Counted from the stretch's first letter, positions 27,206 to 38,658 are shown. The stretch is 64,000 bases of DNA from Pseudarthrobacter sp. NamE5 (GCF_005796225.1 NZ_VAHO01000001.1:124001-188000), one strand, 5' to 3'. The notes: a model not told the origin generated them from the sequence alone. Numbers and translations: made by a program.

Positions 27206-27714
27206 AGCCCTGCCAGCCTGGCTTCGCCCCGGGCCGCAAGCTGCTCGCGAAGCCGGGCCCCCTCGGCGGCGGGAAGGCCGGGAATCTGGGCGTTGGTGCC
27301 GGGTGATGCCGTATGCAGTTTAAGGGTGCACAGGCCCAGTCCGCGCTCCACCGGCCCCACGCTGATGTCGACGTACTGCATGCGTCCATAGGGAACGGCC
27401 ATGGTGCGCTGGAAGAAGATGCCGGTCCTGATCAGGAGGTCATCGTCCCGCTCGGCATAGCCGATGGCACGGACCTGCCGCGGTATCAGCACCAGCCGCC
27501 AGAGGGCAACCACCAGCATTACGGCAGGTACGGTGACGGCCAGCCAGAGCGGCGGCCATACCCACACATCTGCCAGGACAAGCATCAGCGGCAGGGAGAG
27601 AACCAGAACGGATACCAGGTTTCCCAGCACCCACTGCACCAACCTCACAGTGATGTACTTGGGCGAAACCCGCTCCCAGTCGATGCCGGGAGGATCAATC
27701 GCCTCGGTACGCAT
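27202..27714 (-). CDS. PH domain-containing membrane protein (YdbS-like)
   Basis: A 170-residue protein with two transmembrane helices (about residues 25-70, VLGNLVSVLVLSLPLMLVLA) followed by one bacterial PH_2 domain (TMAVPYGRMQYVDISVGPVE). I start it at the ATG at 27714 (MRTEAIDPPGIDW), which has GGGGAGGGCG just before it, rather than at the longer open frame. It overlaps the DUF3180 gene by 20 bases and the larger PH protein by 4, so all three are coupled. Role unknown; the pair occurs widely in actinobacteria. Confidence 0.85.
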   Translation of the reverse strand: MRTEAIDPPGIDWERVSPKYITVRLVQWVLGNLVSVLVLSLPLMLVLADVWVWPPLWLAVTVPAVMLVVALWRLVLIPRQVRAIGYAERDDDLLIRTGIFFQRTMAVPYGRMQYVDISVGPVERGLGLCTLKLHTASPGTNAQIPGLPAAEGARLREQLAARGEARLAGL

Positions 27715-28240
27715 ATTCGCCCTCCCCAGCGGCCTCACCGGGCACAGCGCGGCCGGACGTCCCGTCAATACCCTTGGTGTCGCCGTCTTCGGGCGGGATT
27801 TTGCAGAACCGTTCCACCAGCAGGCCCACCACGATCATTACCAGCCCCCCACCGGCCATGGCCAGTGCAAGCCAGGTGATGCCCTGGTCGCTGCGCAGGC
27901 TCCAGATGCGCAGCTGGTCCAGGAAGATGCCCACATGCCACCCCAGCAGCACCGTCCCGGCATAGGCACAGGCCTGGGCAAGCACCAATGTCCGGGCGGC
28001 AAGCAGCGGGTCAAGCACGGTCTTCTTTTTGGTGCTGTCTTTGAGGCTGTTCCGCCACCGCAGGACCCTGATGCCAAGGATCAGGGTAATGGTGACTATC
28101 ACGCCCATGGTGGCCAGGGCCGTCGCCGGAAGGACCGGGGTGGCCATGCTGTACCGGCTGGTGACGACAGTGGCGGACCAGCCCGCCACGGCCAGGATGA
28201 AACCGATCAGCAGGAGGCGCAACGGATTGATGGGCTTCAT
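27695..28240 (-). CDS. DUF3180 family membrane protein
   Basis: A 181-residue protein with about four hydrophobic segments (LLLIGFILAVAGWSATVV at 9-26; a second near 40; VLAQACAYAGTVLLGWHVG near 87; WLALAMAGGGLVMIVVGLL near 121) and a polar acidic tail of about 40 residues. It matches the actinobacterial DUF3180 family, whose gene regularly follows folK. It overlaps folK by 4 bases. Function unknown; conserved linkage to folate genes may be no more than operon history. Confidence 0.85.
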   Translation of the reverse strand: MKPINPLRLLLIGFILAVAGWSATVVTSRYSMATPVLPATALATMGVIVTITLILGIRVLRWRNSLKDSTKKKTVLDPLLAARTLVLAQACAYAGTVLLGWHVGIFLDQLRIWSLRSDQGITWLALAMAGGGLVMIVVGLLVERFCKIPPEDGDTKGIDGTSGRAVPGEAAGEGEYAYRGD

Positions 28241-28782
28241 CGCTCCTCCACTGCCCCGGCCGTGGGCATTCCGTCGAAGTCGCCGAAGCCGTCGAAGGGA
28301 ACAAGATCACCGAAATCATCTGCCCTGGCCGCCAGTATGCTGACGCGTTCCCCGTCCAGCGTGGCGGCAGGTTCAATGAGCGACCATGGGTAGAGCACGA
28401 AGGCGCGGCCGGCGGCCCGGGGATGCGGAAGGGTGAGGACCGGATCATCGCTGCGGAGGTCGCCGTAGGTGATGATGTCCACGTCCAGGGTGCGCGGTCC
28501 CCAGCGCACCTCCCGCACGCGGTGGTGCTTGTTCTCCACCACCTGGCAGTGTTCCAGGAGCTCCCGCGGGGACAGGCTGGTTTCCACGGTGATGACCATG
28601 TTCAGGAAGTCCGGCTGGCCGGGGGGCCCGCCCACGGCTTTGGTCTGCACGACGGGAGAGACAGCCAGCAACCGCACCTCGGGCGGATCCACGAGGTCTG
28701 CCACGGCCTCGGTCAGGGTGTCATTGCGTTCACCCAGGTTGCTGCCGAGGGCAAGGACCGCCTTGGTATAGCCGGTGTTCAT
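28237..28782 (-). CDS. folK: 6-hydroxymethyl-7,8-dihydropterin pyrophosphokinase (HPPK)
   Basis: Transfers pyrophosphate from ATP to hydroxymethyldihydropterin in folate synthesis. The 181 residues contain ALGSNLGERNDTL near 10, the pterin-binding GQPDFLNMVI near 55, and the Mg/ATP motif WGPRTLDVDIITYGD near 95, followed by LPHPRAAGRAFVLYPW. The tail beyond about 165 is acidic and unconserved. It overlaps both folB (4 bases) and DUF3180 (4 bases), so its translation is coupled within the folE-P-B-K series. Confidence 0.96.
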   Translation of the reverse strand: MNTGYTKAVLALGSNLGERNDTLTEAVADLVDPPEVRLLAVSPVVQTKAVGGPPGQPDFLNMVITVETSLSPRELLEHCQVVENKHHRVREVRWGPRTLDVDIITYGDLRSDDPVLTLPHPRAAGRAFVLYPWSLIEPAATLDGERVSILAARADDFGDLVPFDGFGDFDGMPTAGAVEER

Positions 28783-29171
28783 GGCCCCTCCCTCTCAGCT
28801 GGTTCCTCCGCGTTGCTGCGTGCACGGTGGACGGTGACGGCCACATCGCCGAAGGGAACCTCGATGGGCGCCTGCGGCTTGTGCACGGTGATGTCCACGG
28901 CCTGGAGCCGGAATTCGCTGAGCAGGCTGTTCGCGATCCGCACGGCCAGCGCCTCGATGAGGTTCAGCGGCTCGCCGGAGATCCATTGGGTTATACGCTG
29001 TGCCACCTCGCCGTAGTGCGCAGTGTCCCGGACGTCGTCGGACTCCGCCGCCTTGGTGAAGTCGAGGTAAAGCACAGCGTCCACAACAAAAGGCTGGCCC
29101 TCGCGGCGCTCGAAATCAAACACGCCGTGATGGCCGACGGCGGTCACACCGCTCAGCGTAATCCTGTCCAT
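28779..29171 (-). CDS. folB: dihydroneopterin aldolase
   Basis: Converts dihydroneopterin to hydroxymethyldihydropterin and glycolaldehyde. 130 residues, the usual size, starting MDRITLSGVTAVGHHGVFDF with the catalytic region GHHGVFDFERREGQPF, Tyr in TAHYGEVAQ and Lys in VHKPQAPIEVPF. A longer open frame continues upstream inside folP in another frame; the ATG at 29171 is chosen from family alignment. It follows folP after 13 bases and overlaps folK. Confidence 0.95.
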   Translation of the reverse strand: MDRITLSGVTAVGHHGVFDFERREGQPFVVDAVLYLDFTKAAESDDVRDTAHYGEVAQRITQWISGEPLNLIEALAVRIANSLLSEFRLQAVDITVHKPQAPIEVPFGDVAVTVHRARSNAEEPAEREGP

Positions 29172-29184
29172 GGGTCCCCCGGCC

Positions 29185-30105
29185 CTACTGGTTTTTGGGT
29201 AATGCAGCCATGCGCGCGGCAACCTTGACGGCATCAAGGCTGAACCCGACGTCGTGCACGCGGACGGCCCAGGCACCGCGGTAGGCGCTGATGGCAGTGA
29301 CGGCGGCGGTGGCCGCGTCTCGCTCCTCAGGGGCAGCGGATTTCCCGGCCACCGCCAGCAGGGTGCCGAGGAAGCGCTTGCGTGAGGCGCCCACCAGAAT
29401 CCGGTGGCCGAGGCTGTCCAGCTGGTCAAGGTTCTGCAGGAGCTCCCAGTTCTGGGCGTCGTTCTTGGCGAACCCCAAACCGGGGTCCACGATGATCTGC
29501 TCCTGGCTGACGCCCGCTGCGTACAGCTTGTCCCGGACGCCGGCGAGCTCCGCCACCACTTCCGCCGCCACATCCTTGTATTCGGCGAGCGAGTTCATGG
29601 TGCGCGCGTCCCCCCGGCGGTGCGTGAGGACGTACGGGACCTCGGCGGACGCCACGAGCTCAGCCATCTCCGGCTCCATGCTGAGGCCCGAAATGTCGTT
29701 GATGATGGCGGCACCGGCTTTCAGGGCGGCGGCGGCCGTGGAGGCATGGGTGGTGTCAATGCTGACCAACGCACCGGCTTTCACCAGTGCCTCGATCACG
29801 GGAAGGACCCGCCGCTGTTCCTCTTCCGGGCTGACGTCCTCGGCGCCGGGGCGGGTGGATTCACCGCCGACGTCGATGATGTCCGCACCGGCGTAGAACA
29901 TCCGCAGCCCTGCCGCGATTGCTGAATCCGCCGTCGAGTGCTTGCCACCGTCGCTGAACGAATCGGGGGTGACGTTCAGGATGCCCATGACCAGGGTGCG
30001 GCCAGTGGGAAGGTCTTCGAAGCGGGCCGCCGGGCGCGGCTTGCGCAGGACGGGCAACGGTGAGGTTGCCGGTCCGGTTCCCGGGGCTGCAGCTAGTGAA
30101 TCCAT
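29185..30105 (-). CDS. folP: dihydropteroate synthase
   Basis: Joins p-aminobenzoate to the pterin pyrophosphate and is the target of sulfonamides. In 306 residues the motifs MGILNVTPDSFSDGG near 40, DVGGESTRPGAEDV near 78, INDISGLS near 135, DPGLGFAK near 207 and GASRKRFLG near 240 are all present, so it looks fully functional. The first 30 residues are a Pro/Ala-rich extension that is not conserved in the family. It follows folE after 10 bases. Confidence 0.96.
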   Translation of the reverse strand: MDSLAAAPGTGPATSPLPVLRKPRPAARFEDLPTGRTLVMGILNVTPDSFSDGGKHSTADSAIAAGLRMFYAGADIIDVGGESTRPGAEDVSPEEEQRRVLPVIEALVKAGALVSIDTTHASTAAAALKAGAAIINDISGLSMEPEMAELVASAEVPYVLTHRRGDARTMNSLAEYKDVAAEVVAELAGVRDKLYAAGVSQEQIIVDPGLGFAKNDAQNWELLQNLDQLDSLGHRILVGASRKRFLGTLLAVAGKSAAPEERDAATAAVTAISAYRGAWAVRVHDVGFSLDAVKVAARMAALPKNQ

Positions 30106-30115
30106 GGTCTGATGG

Positions 30116-30760
30116 TTACCTTCCGAGGATGAGGCTCATGGCTTCGGCACGGGTGGCCGGGTCATGAAGCTGCCCGCGGACCGCGCTGGTGACGGTCTTC
30201 GCTCCGGGCTTGCGGATACCGCGCATTGACATGCACATGTGTTCGCATTCGATAACGACGATCGCGCCACGCGGCTTGAGGTGGCGGACCAGCGCTTCGA
30301 CAATTTCCGTGGTGAGCCGCTCCTGGACCTGGGGGCGGCGCGCGTAGATGTCCACGAGCCGGGCCAGCTTGCTCAGCCCGGTGACCTTTCCGTCATGCGA
30401 AGGGATGTAGCCCACGTGGGCGGTCCCGTGGAACGGCACCAGGTGGTGCTCGCAGGTGGAGTAGAACGGGATGTCCTTGACCAGGACCAGTTCCTCGTGG
30501 TCCAGGTCGAAGGTGGTGGACAGGACATCTGCGGGGTCGTGGTGCAGCCCGGCAAACACCTCTGCGTAGGCCTTGGCCACCCGCTTGGGGGTATCGATGA
30601 GGCCGCCCCGGTCCGGGTCCTCGCCGATGGCCAGGAGGATTTCACGGACGGCTGCCTCAATCCGGGGCCGGTCCACTTTCTGGTGCTTTGTATGGTGGGC
30701 GCCGCCCTCCGCCGGGTATACGGCGGAGGCGGGAACGTCGTCGTCGTCGAAGTGGGTCAC
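30116..30760 (-). CDS. folE: GTP cyclohydrolase I
   Basis: Makes 7,8-dihydroneopterin triphosphate from GTP, the first step of folate synthesis. The 214 residues show the zinc ligands in [14 protein letters not shown] (Cys and His, near 103) and [11 protein letters not shown] (second Cys, near 173), plus [20 protein letters not shown]. The first 25 residues are acidic and variable. It follows ftsH after 10 bases and leads the four folate genes, so folate synthesis is probably transcribed with ftsH. Confidence 0.97.
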   Translation of the reverse strand: MTHFDDDDVPASAVYPAEGGAHHTKHQKVDRPRIEAAVREILLAIGEDPDRGGLIDTPKRVAKAYAEVFAGLHHDPADVLSTTFDLDHEELVLVKDIPFYSTCEHHLVPFHGTAHVGYIPSHDGKVTGLSKLARLVDIYARRPQVQERLTTEIVEALVRHLKPRGAIVVIECEHMCMSMRGIRKPGAKTVTSAVRGQLHDPATRAEAMSLILGR

Positions 30761-30770
30761 GTATGAAAGC

Positions 30771-32834
<2,064 letters not shown>

Positions 32835-33042
32835 CTGTTCGGGGGCTGGCCCCGTCCCTTCTGGTAGTGCTGCACGGCGAGTAGTCTGCGCGCGTGATGG
32901 TGCTGCGTCAGCTTCTAGCTATACACCGTCCGGAGTAGATCACGCATGATGGAAGGCAAAAGTTCCCTGTGGGCGTAGCCCTGCCTCCCGGGTGCCGGCG
33001 GCGGACGGCCTGCCTCGCGCAGCAGGTTCTATGCCATCAATT

Positions 33043-34083
33043 TTAGTCCCGCGGCCCGGCGACGGATGCCCTGCTCACGACCGGACATGGCAAGAGCATG
33101 GCCTCCGGTCCCGTGTGCTCTGCGGGAAGCTTTCCTTCGACCATGTCCACCAGCCTTTCAGCTGCCCAGGCTCCCATCCCGTAGTGCGGCAGCGCCACGG
33201 TTGTGAGGCCTGGGTAAAGGCCGGCGGCAATGAGTTCCTGGTCGTCGAACCCCACCACGGAGAGGTCCGCCGGGATGGACAGGCCCAGCTCTGCCGCCGC
33301 CCGGTAGGCCCCCATGGCCATCCTGTCGTTGTAGCAGAACAGGCCCGACGGCGGGTTGCTACCGGCGAGGATCCGGCAGGCCGCTTCGTAGCCGCCCCGT
33401 GCGTCCGGCGCCGCTGCCTCCACAGGCGCTGCGCCGCCGTCGAGCCCGGCGTTGGTGAGGGCGTCCCGGAAACCCCGCAGCCGCCCGTGGGTGGACGGCA
33501 CATCCTCTGTGTTGTTCAGGTAAGCAATGCGCGTGTGCCCGGCGCTAAGGAGGATGTCGACGGCGGCGCGGGCGCCTCCGTACTGGTCCGGCACCACGGA
33601 GGCCAGGCCATGGCCGGGGCTGACGGCGTCCACCAGGATTGCCGGGACCTTGGCCAGGCCTGCGGGGGCGTGCACGGTGCGGTGGTACATCGTGGCGTAG
33701 AGGATGCCGTCCACCTGCCGCTCCAGGAGCGCTCGAACGTCCGCCTCCCGGGACGTGCTGCTTGCCGTCCCGAAGGTGTTGATGACCATGAGCGTGTAGC
33801 CCCGGGCCCGGGCAGCCTCGTCGGCGCCCAGAATGATGCGGCCGGCGTGCGGGGTGGTGGCAATATCCTCACTCACCAGTCCGAGGATTCCGCTGCGCCG
33901 GCTCCGCAGCGCCTGCGCCAGCCGGTTGGGGCCGTACCCCAGCTCCTCTGCAGCAGTTCTGACCTTGCTGCGCGTCTCGGGGCTGACCCGCGCGTATGCG
34001 GCGTCGTTCAGGACATGCGAGACGGTGGTGACGGAAACTCCGGCCGCCAGTGCCACATCCTTGATGCCAATGTTCCTGCCCAA
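33043..34083 (-). CDS. LacI family transcriptional regulator
   Basis: A 346-residue LacI/GalR regulator with HTH (IKDVALAAGVSVTTVSHVLN), hinge (NRLAQALRSRRSGILGLV) and sugar-binding-type sensor domain (LMVINTFGTASSTSREADVR to VVGFDDQELIAAGLYPGLTT). No sugar gene lies near it. It is placed between hpt and ftsH, which belong to a conserved cluster, with only 17 bases to the hpt stop, so it appears to be an orphan regulator inserted here. Its target is unknown and probably elsewhere on the chromosome. Confidence 0.92.
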   Translation of the reverse strand: MGRNIGIKDVALAAGVSVTTVSHVLNDAAYARVSPETRSKVRTAAEELGYGPNRLAQALRSRRSGILGLVSEDIATTPHAGRIILGADEAARARGYTLMVINTFGTASSTSREADVRALLERQVDGILYATMYHRTVHAPAGLAKVPAILVDAVSPGHGLASVVPDQYGGARAAVDILLSAGHTRIAYLNNTEDVPSTHGRLRGFRDALTNAGLDGGAAPVEAAAPDARGGYEAACRILAGSNPPSGLFCYNDRMAMGAYRAAAELGLSIPADLSVVGFDDQELIAAGLYPGLTTVALPHYGMGAWAAERLVDMVEGKLPAEHTGPEAMLLPCPVVSRASVAGPRD

Positions 34084-34100
34084 GGCGGGTGGGAGGCAGC

Positions 34101-34655
34101 CTACTCGTAAACGTGCGGCGCCAGGGTGCCCACGAAGTCCAGGTTGCGGTACTTCTCGGCGTAGTCCAGGCCGTAACCCACCACGAACTCGTTGGGAATG
34201 TCGTAGCCCACGTACTTAACGTCGATCTCCACCTTGGCGGCGGTGGGCTTGCGGAAGGCGGTGCAGATCTCCACCGACGCCGTGCCGCGGGATTCCAGGT
34301 TGGTCTTGAGCCAGGACAGGGTAAGGCCGGAATCGATGATGTCCTCGACGATCAGCACGTCCTTGCCCATCAGGTCCGTGTCCAGGTCCTTCAGGATGCG
34401 GACAACCCCGGAGGACTGGGTGCCGGAGCCGTAGGAGGACACCGCCATCCAGTCCATGGAAATGTGGCTGTGGAGCGCCCGGGCCAGGTCGGCCATGACC
34501 ATCACCGCACCCTTTAGCACGCCCACGATCAGGATTTCGCGGCCCTCGTAGTCCTTGTCGATCTGGGCAGCAAGTTCGGTAATCCGCTGCTGGATCTGTT
34601 CCTTGGTGTAGAGAACGTGCTTGAGGTCTGCCTGGACGTCGTTTGAATCCACCAA
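34101..34655 (-). CDS. hpt: hypoxanthine phosphoribosyltransferase
   Basis: Salvages hypoxanthine (and usually guanine) to IMP/GMP using PRPP. The 184 residues include ILIVGVLKGAVMVMADLARA (PPi loop) near 43, the flexible-loop MDWMAVSSYGSG near 67, the PRPP-binding VLIVEDIIDSGLTLSWLK near 100 and the C-terminal YVGYDIPNEFVVGYGLDY. It lies 27 bases after tilS on the same strand, a pairing common across bacteria. Confidence 0.96.
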   Translation of the reverse strand: MVDSNDVQADLKHVLYTKEQIQQRITELAAQIDKDYEGREILIVGVLKGAVMVMADLARALHSHISMDWMAVSSYGSGTQSSGVVRILKDLDTDLMGKDVLIVEDIIDSGLTLSWLKTNLESRGTASVEICTAFRKPTAAKVEIDVKYVGYDIPNEFVVGYGLDYAEKYRNLDFVGTLAPHVYE

Positions 34656-34682
34656 TGGCTCCTGTGTAGATGCGGGGTGCGA

Positions 34683-35897
34683 CTATTTTGCGGACGGCTT
34701 TTGAGGCCGGAATACTAGCTTCCCACAGCGCGCCCCTTCGCGGGGAACGGGCTCTGCTTCATCAGCCGCCGCCGGGCGGCCTGTGGCCCCGGCTGCTTCG
34801 AGCTCTGCCAGCGAGAGCCGGTAGACGCTCACCCCGCCCGGCAGTTGAACGGGACCTGCGGATCCCTGCCGCAGCAGCAGCGCCTCCGCCGCCAGAAGGC
34901 GCTGGTAAGTGGGCTGCTGGCCTCCGACGTCGGCCGCCGCCTTGGCGATGACCCGGAACCTGATGGCAGGGGCAAGGGCGCGCAACGATTCCTCGGGAAG
35001 GCTTAGTTCCCGGCCGTTCCGCTCCACCAGCGCAGCGAAGGTGCTTTCCGCCACGTCCTCGAGGTAATCGGCGTCCAGTTGCAGGATGGAAGCGGTCCGG
35101 GCAAGCGATTCGGCGACCCCGGGCCCCAGTTTTTCCTCCAAGTGCGGAAGCACTTCGACGCGCGTGCGCGAACGTGCGAAGGACGGGTCCGAGTTGGTGG
35201 GATCGTGCCAGGGATTCAGCTCCTCCACCGCGCAGATCTCTTCCGTGTCCGCCCTGCGGAGCCCGAGGAAGGGCCGCAACAGCTTTCCGCGGGCGGGCCT
35301 CATTCCGGCGAGGGAGCGGGTGCCGGAGCCGCGTGCGAGGCCCAGCAGCACCTGCTCAGCCTGGTCGTCCAGGGTATGCCCCAGCAAAATGGCATCGGCA
35401 CCCTGCGCGGCGGCGGCTGCTTCCAGCGCTTCGTGCCGGACTTGCCGGGCGGCTGCCTCCGGACCCATGCCGACGCTTGCCACGGTGACGGACCGGACCT
35501 CCACGGGGGCCAGGCCCAGGTCGCGCAGGACCTCCGCGGTTTTCGCCGCTACCCGGGCAGACCCTTCCTGCAGCTGGTGGTCCACCACCACCGCGCCCAC
35601 TGATACGGGATGCCCGTCAACGTGGCCGCGCCGGGCGAAGTATGCGGCCACCGCGGCCAGGGCCAGGGAATCCGGGCCGCCGCTGCAGGCAACCACGACG
35701 TGTCGCGGATAGCCTCCCTTGGCCAGGGCGTCCTGCACTGCTTTGCGCGCCGTGCCAACGACGGGTGCCAGCCTTCCGGGCCGCCGCCGGCCGCTGGGAA
35801 CACTGCTGTCCTTGCCACCGTGACCGCCACCGCGACCGACGCTAAGAGCAGTGCCAGTTACGCCGGAGGCCGCGTCAGGTGATGTGCTGTGCGGCAA
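34683..35897 (-). CDS. tilS: tRNA(Ile)-lysidine synthase
   Basis: Converts the wobble C34 of tRNA-Ile(CAU) to lysidine, so that AUA is read. The PP-loop ATP-binding motif is VVACSGGPDSLALAAVA near residue 70, with LLGHTLDDQAEQVLLGL near 170 and RSRTRVEVLPHLEE near 245. The frame begins with TTG directly after the stop of the metalloprotease gene (TGATTG); the first 40 residues are Gly/Ser-rich and not family-like, so a later start such as the GTG about 16 codons before the PP-loop is possible. A Gly/Pro-rich C-terminal tail is present. Confidence 0.93.
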   Translation of the reverse strand: MPHSTSPDAASGVTGTALSVGRGGGHGGKDSSVPSGRRRPGRLAPVVGTARKAVQDALAKGGYPRHVVVACSGGPDSLALAAVAAYFARRGHVDGHPVSVGAVVVDHQLQEGSARVAAKTAEVLRDLGLAPVEVRSVTVASVGMGPEAAARQVRHEALEAAAAAQGADAILLGHTLDDQAEQVLLGLARGSGTRSLAGMRPARGKLLRPFLGLRRADTEEICAVEELNPWHDPTNSDPSFARSRTRVEVLPHLEEKLGPGVAESLARTASILQLDADYLEDVAESTFAALVERNGRELSLPEESLRALAPAIRFRVIAKAAADVGGQQPTYQRLLAAEALLLRQGSAGPVQLPGGVSVYRLSLAELEAAGATGRPAAADEAEPVPREGARCGKLVFRPQKPSAK

Positions 35898-37028
35898 TCA
35901 GTGTCCCATCCGCTCAAGCCACAGCTTGGCGTCGTGGATCTCCGGCTCCGTCGGCAGGTTGTCTGCCGACTCCCAGACCTTGTTGAAGCCTTCCATGCCC
36001 GCCACATCCACCACCGCACGCACGAACCTGGCGCCGTCCGAGTACTGCCGCATTTTTGCGTCCAGGCCCAGCAGGCTGCGGATGAACTTCTCAATCACGC
36101 CGCGGTCCTTGCCACGGTCATTGAACCGCTGCCGGATGGTTTTCACCGACGAGATGATGCTGGCATCCACGGCGTCCATCACCACGTTGGCGTGGCCTTC
36201 GAGGAGGCTCATCACGGCAGTGAGATGGGAGATGGCGGCTTTCTCCTCGGGATCCTGGAGGAGGTCCAGGATGGCGCCGCGGCCGGGGGTGGTTCCGGAG
36301 GCGGTCCGGTCCTTCAGTGAGCGGGCGGCCGCGGTGGCACGCTCCATCAGCGAATCGACGTTCCCCAGGAGGTGGACGCTGAGCTGGTCGATCTGTTCGA
36401 GCATGTGCTGCCGCAGCCAGGGTGCCGCAGCGAACTGCACGCGGTGGGTCTGCTCGTGCAGGCATACCCAGAGTCGGAAGTCCTCGGGGGTGACGTTGAG
36501 TTCGCGCTCGACGGCTAAGATGTTGGGCGCCACAAGCAGGAGCCTGCCGCCGGATGGGGCGTTGGAGCCTTCAGCGAGCGCAGCGAAGGGGTCGTACTGG
36601 CCCAGGACCTTGCTGGCCAGGAATGCCAGGACGGCGCCGAGCTGGCTGCCGGTGATGGCCCCGCTGACGCTGGCGGCGGTGGGGCTGAGGGTGCCGTGCC
36701 TGTTTTCCACCATCTTTTCCATGGCGGGCTTGAGCATGACTGCGAAGCTCTGGGTGTTGGCCTTGGCCCAGGACGCCCGGTCCACTACCAGCACGGTGGA
36801 GTCGCGAAGGTCGCGCGCCGCTTCCAGTCCCGTGATGTGGTGCACGTGCTCCACAGAGACATCGGCGAGCCGACGCAGGCTGTCCACGGCCTCGCTGATG
36901 GCGGCCTGATTGAGTGCCGGCCCGGCAGGAGCCAGGCGCGCGGCGGTGGAGGCGGCGAGGTCCCAGTTGATCAGGGACTGCGCCGAGGCGGACAACGTCT
37001 GGGCTGACGACTCGCGTGTGGGCTCCAT
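35898..37028 (-). CDS. DUF2342 zinc-dependent metalloprotease-like protein
   Basis: A 376-residue actinobacterial protein of the family labelled 'zinc-dependent metalloprotease' or 'coenzyme F420 biosynthesis associated' (DUF2342). The HExxH motif is visible in VCLHEQTHRVQFAAAPWL near residue 190, a hallmark of the group. The ATG at 37028 (MEPTRESSAQTL) fits family N-termini better than the longer frame to 37097. It lies between dacB and tilS, the same position as Rv3626c in M. tuberculosis. Its substrate is not known. Confidence 0.88.
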   Translation of the reverse strand: MEPTRESSAQTLSASAQSLINWDLAASTAARLAPAGPALNQAAISEAVDSLRRLADVSVEHVHHITGLEAARDLRDSTVLVVDRASWAKANTQSFAVMLKPAMEKMVENRHGTLSPTAASVSGAITGSQLGAVLAFLASKVLGQYDPFAALAEGSNAPSGGRLLLVAPNILAVERELNVTPEDFRLWVCLHEQTHRVQFAAAPWLRQHMLEQIDQLSVHLLGNVDSLMERATAAARSLKDRTASGTTPGRGAILDLLQDPEEKAAISHLTAVMSLLEGHANVVMDAVDASIISSVKTIRQRFNDRGKDRGVIEKFIRSLLGLDAKMRQYSDGARFVRAVVDVAGMEGFNKVWESADNLPTEPEIHDAKLWLERMGH

Positions 37029-37119
37029 GGTCCCATCAGAACACAGAGAGCTGGGGATAGTCCTTAAGTTCGCTGACCGGCGAACCACTACTGCCAACGG
37101 TGGTCAGGACCGGGGACAC

Positions 37120-38658
37120 CTAGCGGCAGCCGCAGCCGGCGAGCACGGTGGCGGCCCGGTCCAGCGCTTCCTTGTTTCCTGCCGCTCCGGGAGTGAGTCC
37201 GTTGCCGATGAACGAAAAGACCAGGAGCCTGCCGTCGGCATCCACCACGTAGCCGCTGAGCGCAAGCACACTGTTCAGCGTGCCGGTCTTGGCTCGCACC
37301 AGCCCTGCTCCCGCTGCAGTGGCCTCGCCCGCATACCTCGTGTCCAGGGTGCCGGTGAGGCCGGCCACCGGGAACCCGTCCAGGGCAGCGCGGAGCCTGG
37401 TGTCCGTACCGGTGGTGATGAGTCGGACCACCTCGGAGAACAGACGCGCCGGGACGCGGTTGCCCATGGCCAGCCCGCACACGTCCACCAGCTGCACAGC
37501 GTCTCCACTGAGGCCGGCTTCGGTAAGCTGCGCCCGGACAGCGGCCGTTGCGCCATCGTTGCTGCCCGGCAGGCCCTCAGCGAGGGCCGTGAGCCGGCCC
37601 AGGGCTTCCGCAAGGTAGTTGTCGGAGTCCCGCAGCATCAGGTTCACCTGCTCCGCGACGGTGGCGGACTGCACTTCCGCGAGCACTGGCACCTCGGCGG
37701 AGCCCTCCCCTTGGCGGCTGTCTGTTGCCGGACTTCCAGCCGCGGCAGGCTCCGGTGAACGTTCGACGGCGGCTGCCACAGTGAGTCCCGCAGCGGCGCC
37801 CGCGTCCCGCAGCCGGGCAGCGAATTCCCCCGCAACGGTCATCGCCGAATCCTGGGGACGGGGCCCGGTGGTGACGGCGGAGTGGTACCGGCCTGAGTTC
37901 AGCGCCAGCGGGAACACCGGCGCCACCTCGCCCGCTGCCACATCACCGCTCTCCCACGCCGGGTTCAGCGCGGGGCCGGAAAAGAGGGAGTCATCCACTA
38001 GGACTCTGATCTCCCCCGACGTTCCCTCTGCCTGCAGGGCGGCCACTGTTTCCGCAGCCAGGGTGGCCAGCCCGGCGTGGCCCAGCACCTGCTCCCGGTT
38101 CGACCCGCCTGCACCAAGGAGGACGTCGCCGCCGCCCACCAGCACCACCTGTCCCGGGGCCGGTCCCGTAACCACGCTGGTGGTGAAGCGGTGCTCGGGA
38201 CCCAGGGTCCGCAGGGCCGCAACTGCCGTCAGCAGCTTCATGTTGGACGCTGGAACCCGGTGCTCGGAACCGCCGCGGTCGAACAGGACCTGGCCGCTCA
38301 GTGCATCCTGCACCGTCCCGGTAAAGTCTCCGCCGCCGTCGGCCTTCAAGAGCGGGTCCAGCTGAGCAGTGACGGCTGCGTGCGCTGGAAGGTTAGCGGC
38401 AGCACTGAGTGCGGGGAGGCCTTCATGGGCGGAGAGCGTGGCGGGGGCCTGCTGCCAGGCAGGTGCAGGCGGGGCGGGGGCGGGAGGTTCGGGGCCGAGG
38501 AAACCCGGGGCCACCAGCAACGCCGCCGGCACGGCAAGGATGAGCAGGAGCGCCGTCAGCACGACGTTCGGCCAGACCCTCCACAGGCTGGCGCCTGCGC
38601 TCGCCGCCGCCTGCCGCGCACGGGCAAGCCACTGATCCTTGCCGCTTGTTGTGGTCAT
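37120..38658 (-). CDS. dacB: D-alanyl-D-alanine carboxypeptidase/endopeptidase (PBP4 family)
   Basis: A 512-residue cell-wall enzyme that trims peptidoglycan peptides outside the membrane. It has one N-terminal transmembrane helix (WPNVVLTALLLILAVPAALL, about 28-47), a Pro/Ala linker, then an S13 domain with SNMK (acyl Ser), SDN and KTGT motifs in order (near 138, 335 and 450). An RGD- or zinc-type variant is not seen. The start at 38658 is preferred over the GTG at 38694. It diverges from ppa. Neighbourhood equals that of Rv3627c in M. tuberculosis. Confidence 0.94.
   Translation of the reverse strand: MTTTSGKDQWLARARQAAASAGASLWRVWPNVVLTALLLILAVPAALLVAPGFLGPEPPAPAPPAPAWQQAPATLSAHEGLPALSAAANLPAHAAVTAQLDPLLKADGGGDFTGTVQDALSGQVLFDRGGSEHRVPASNMKLLTAVAALRTLGPEHRFTTSVVTGPAPGQVVLVGGGDVLLGAGGSNREQVLGHAGLATLAAETVAALQAEGTSGEIRVLVDDSLFSGPALNPAWESGDVAAGEVAPVFPLALNSGRYHSAVTTGPRPQDSAMTVAGEFAARLRDAGAAAGLTVAAAVERSPEPAAAGSPATDSRQGEGSAEVPVLAEVQSATVAEQVNLMLRDSDNYLAEALGRLTALAEGLPGSNDGATAAVRAQLTEAGLSGDAVQLVDVCGLAMGNRVPARLFSEVVRLITTGTDTRLRAALDGFPVAGLTGTLDTRYAGEATAAGAGLVRAKTGTLNSVLALSGYVVDADGRLLVFSFIGNGLTPGAAGNKEALDRAATVLAGCGCR

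Noticed and set aside
28779..29573. A longer folB frame starting at 29573
   Set aside because: The extra N-terminal part lies antiparallel in frame shift to conserved folP motifs on the same strand and shows no family similarity; the ATG at 29171 fits family length.
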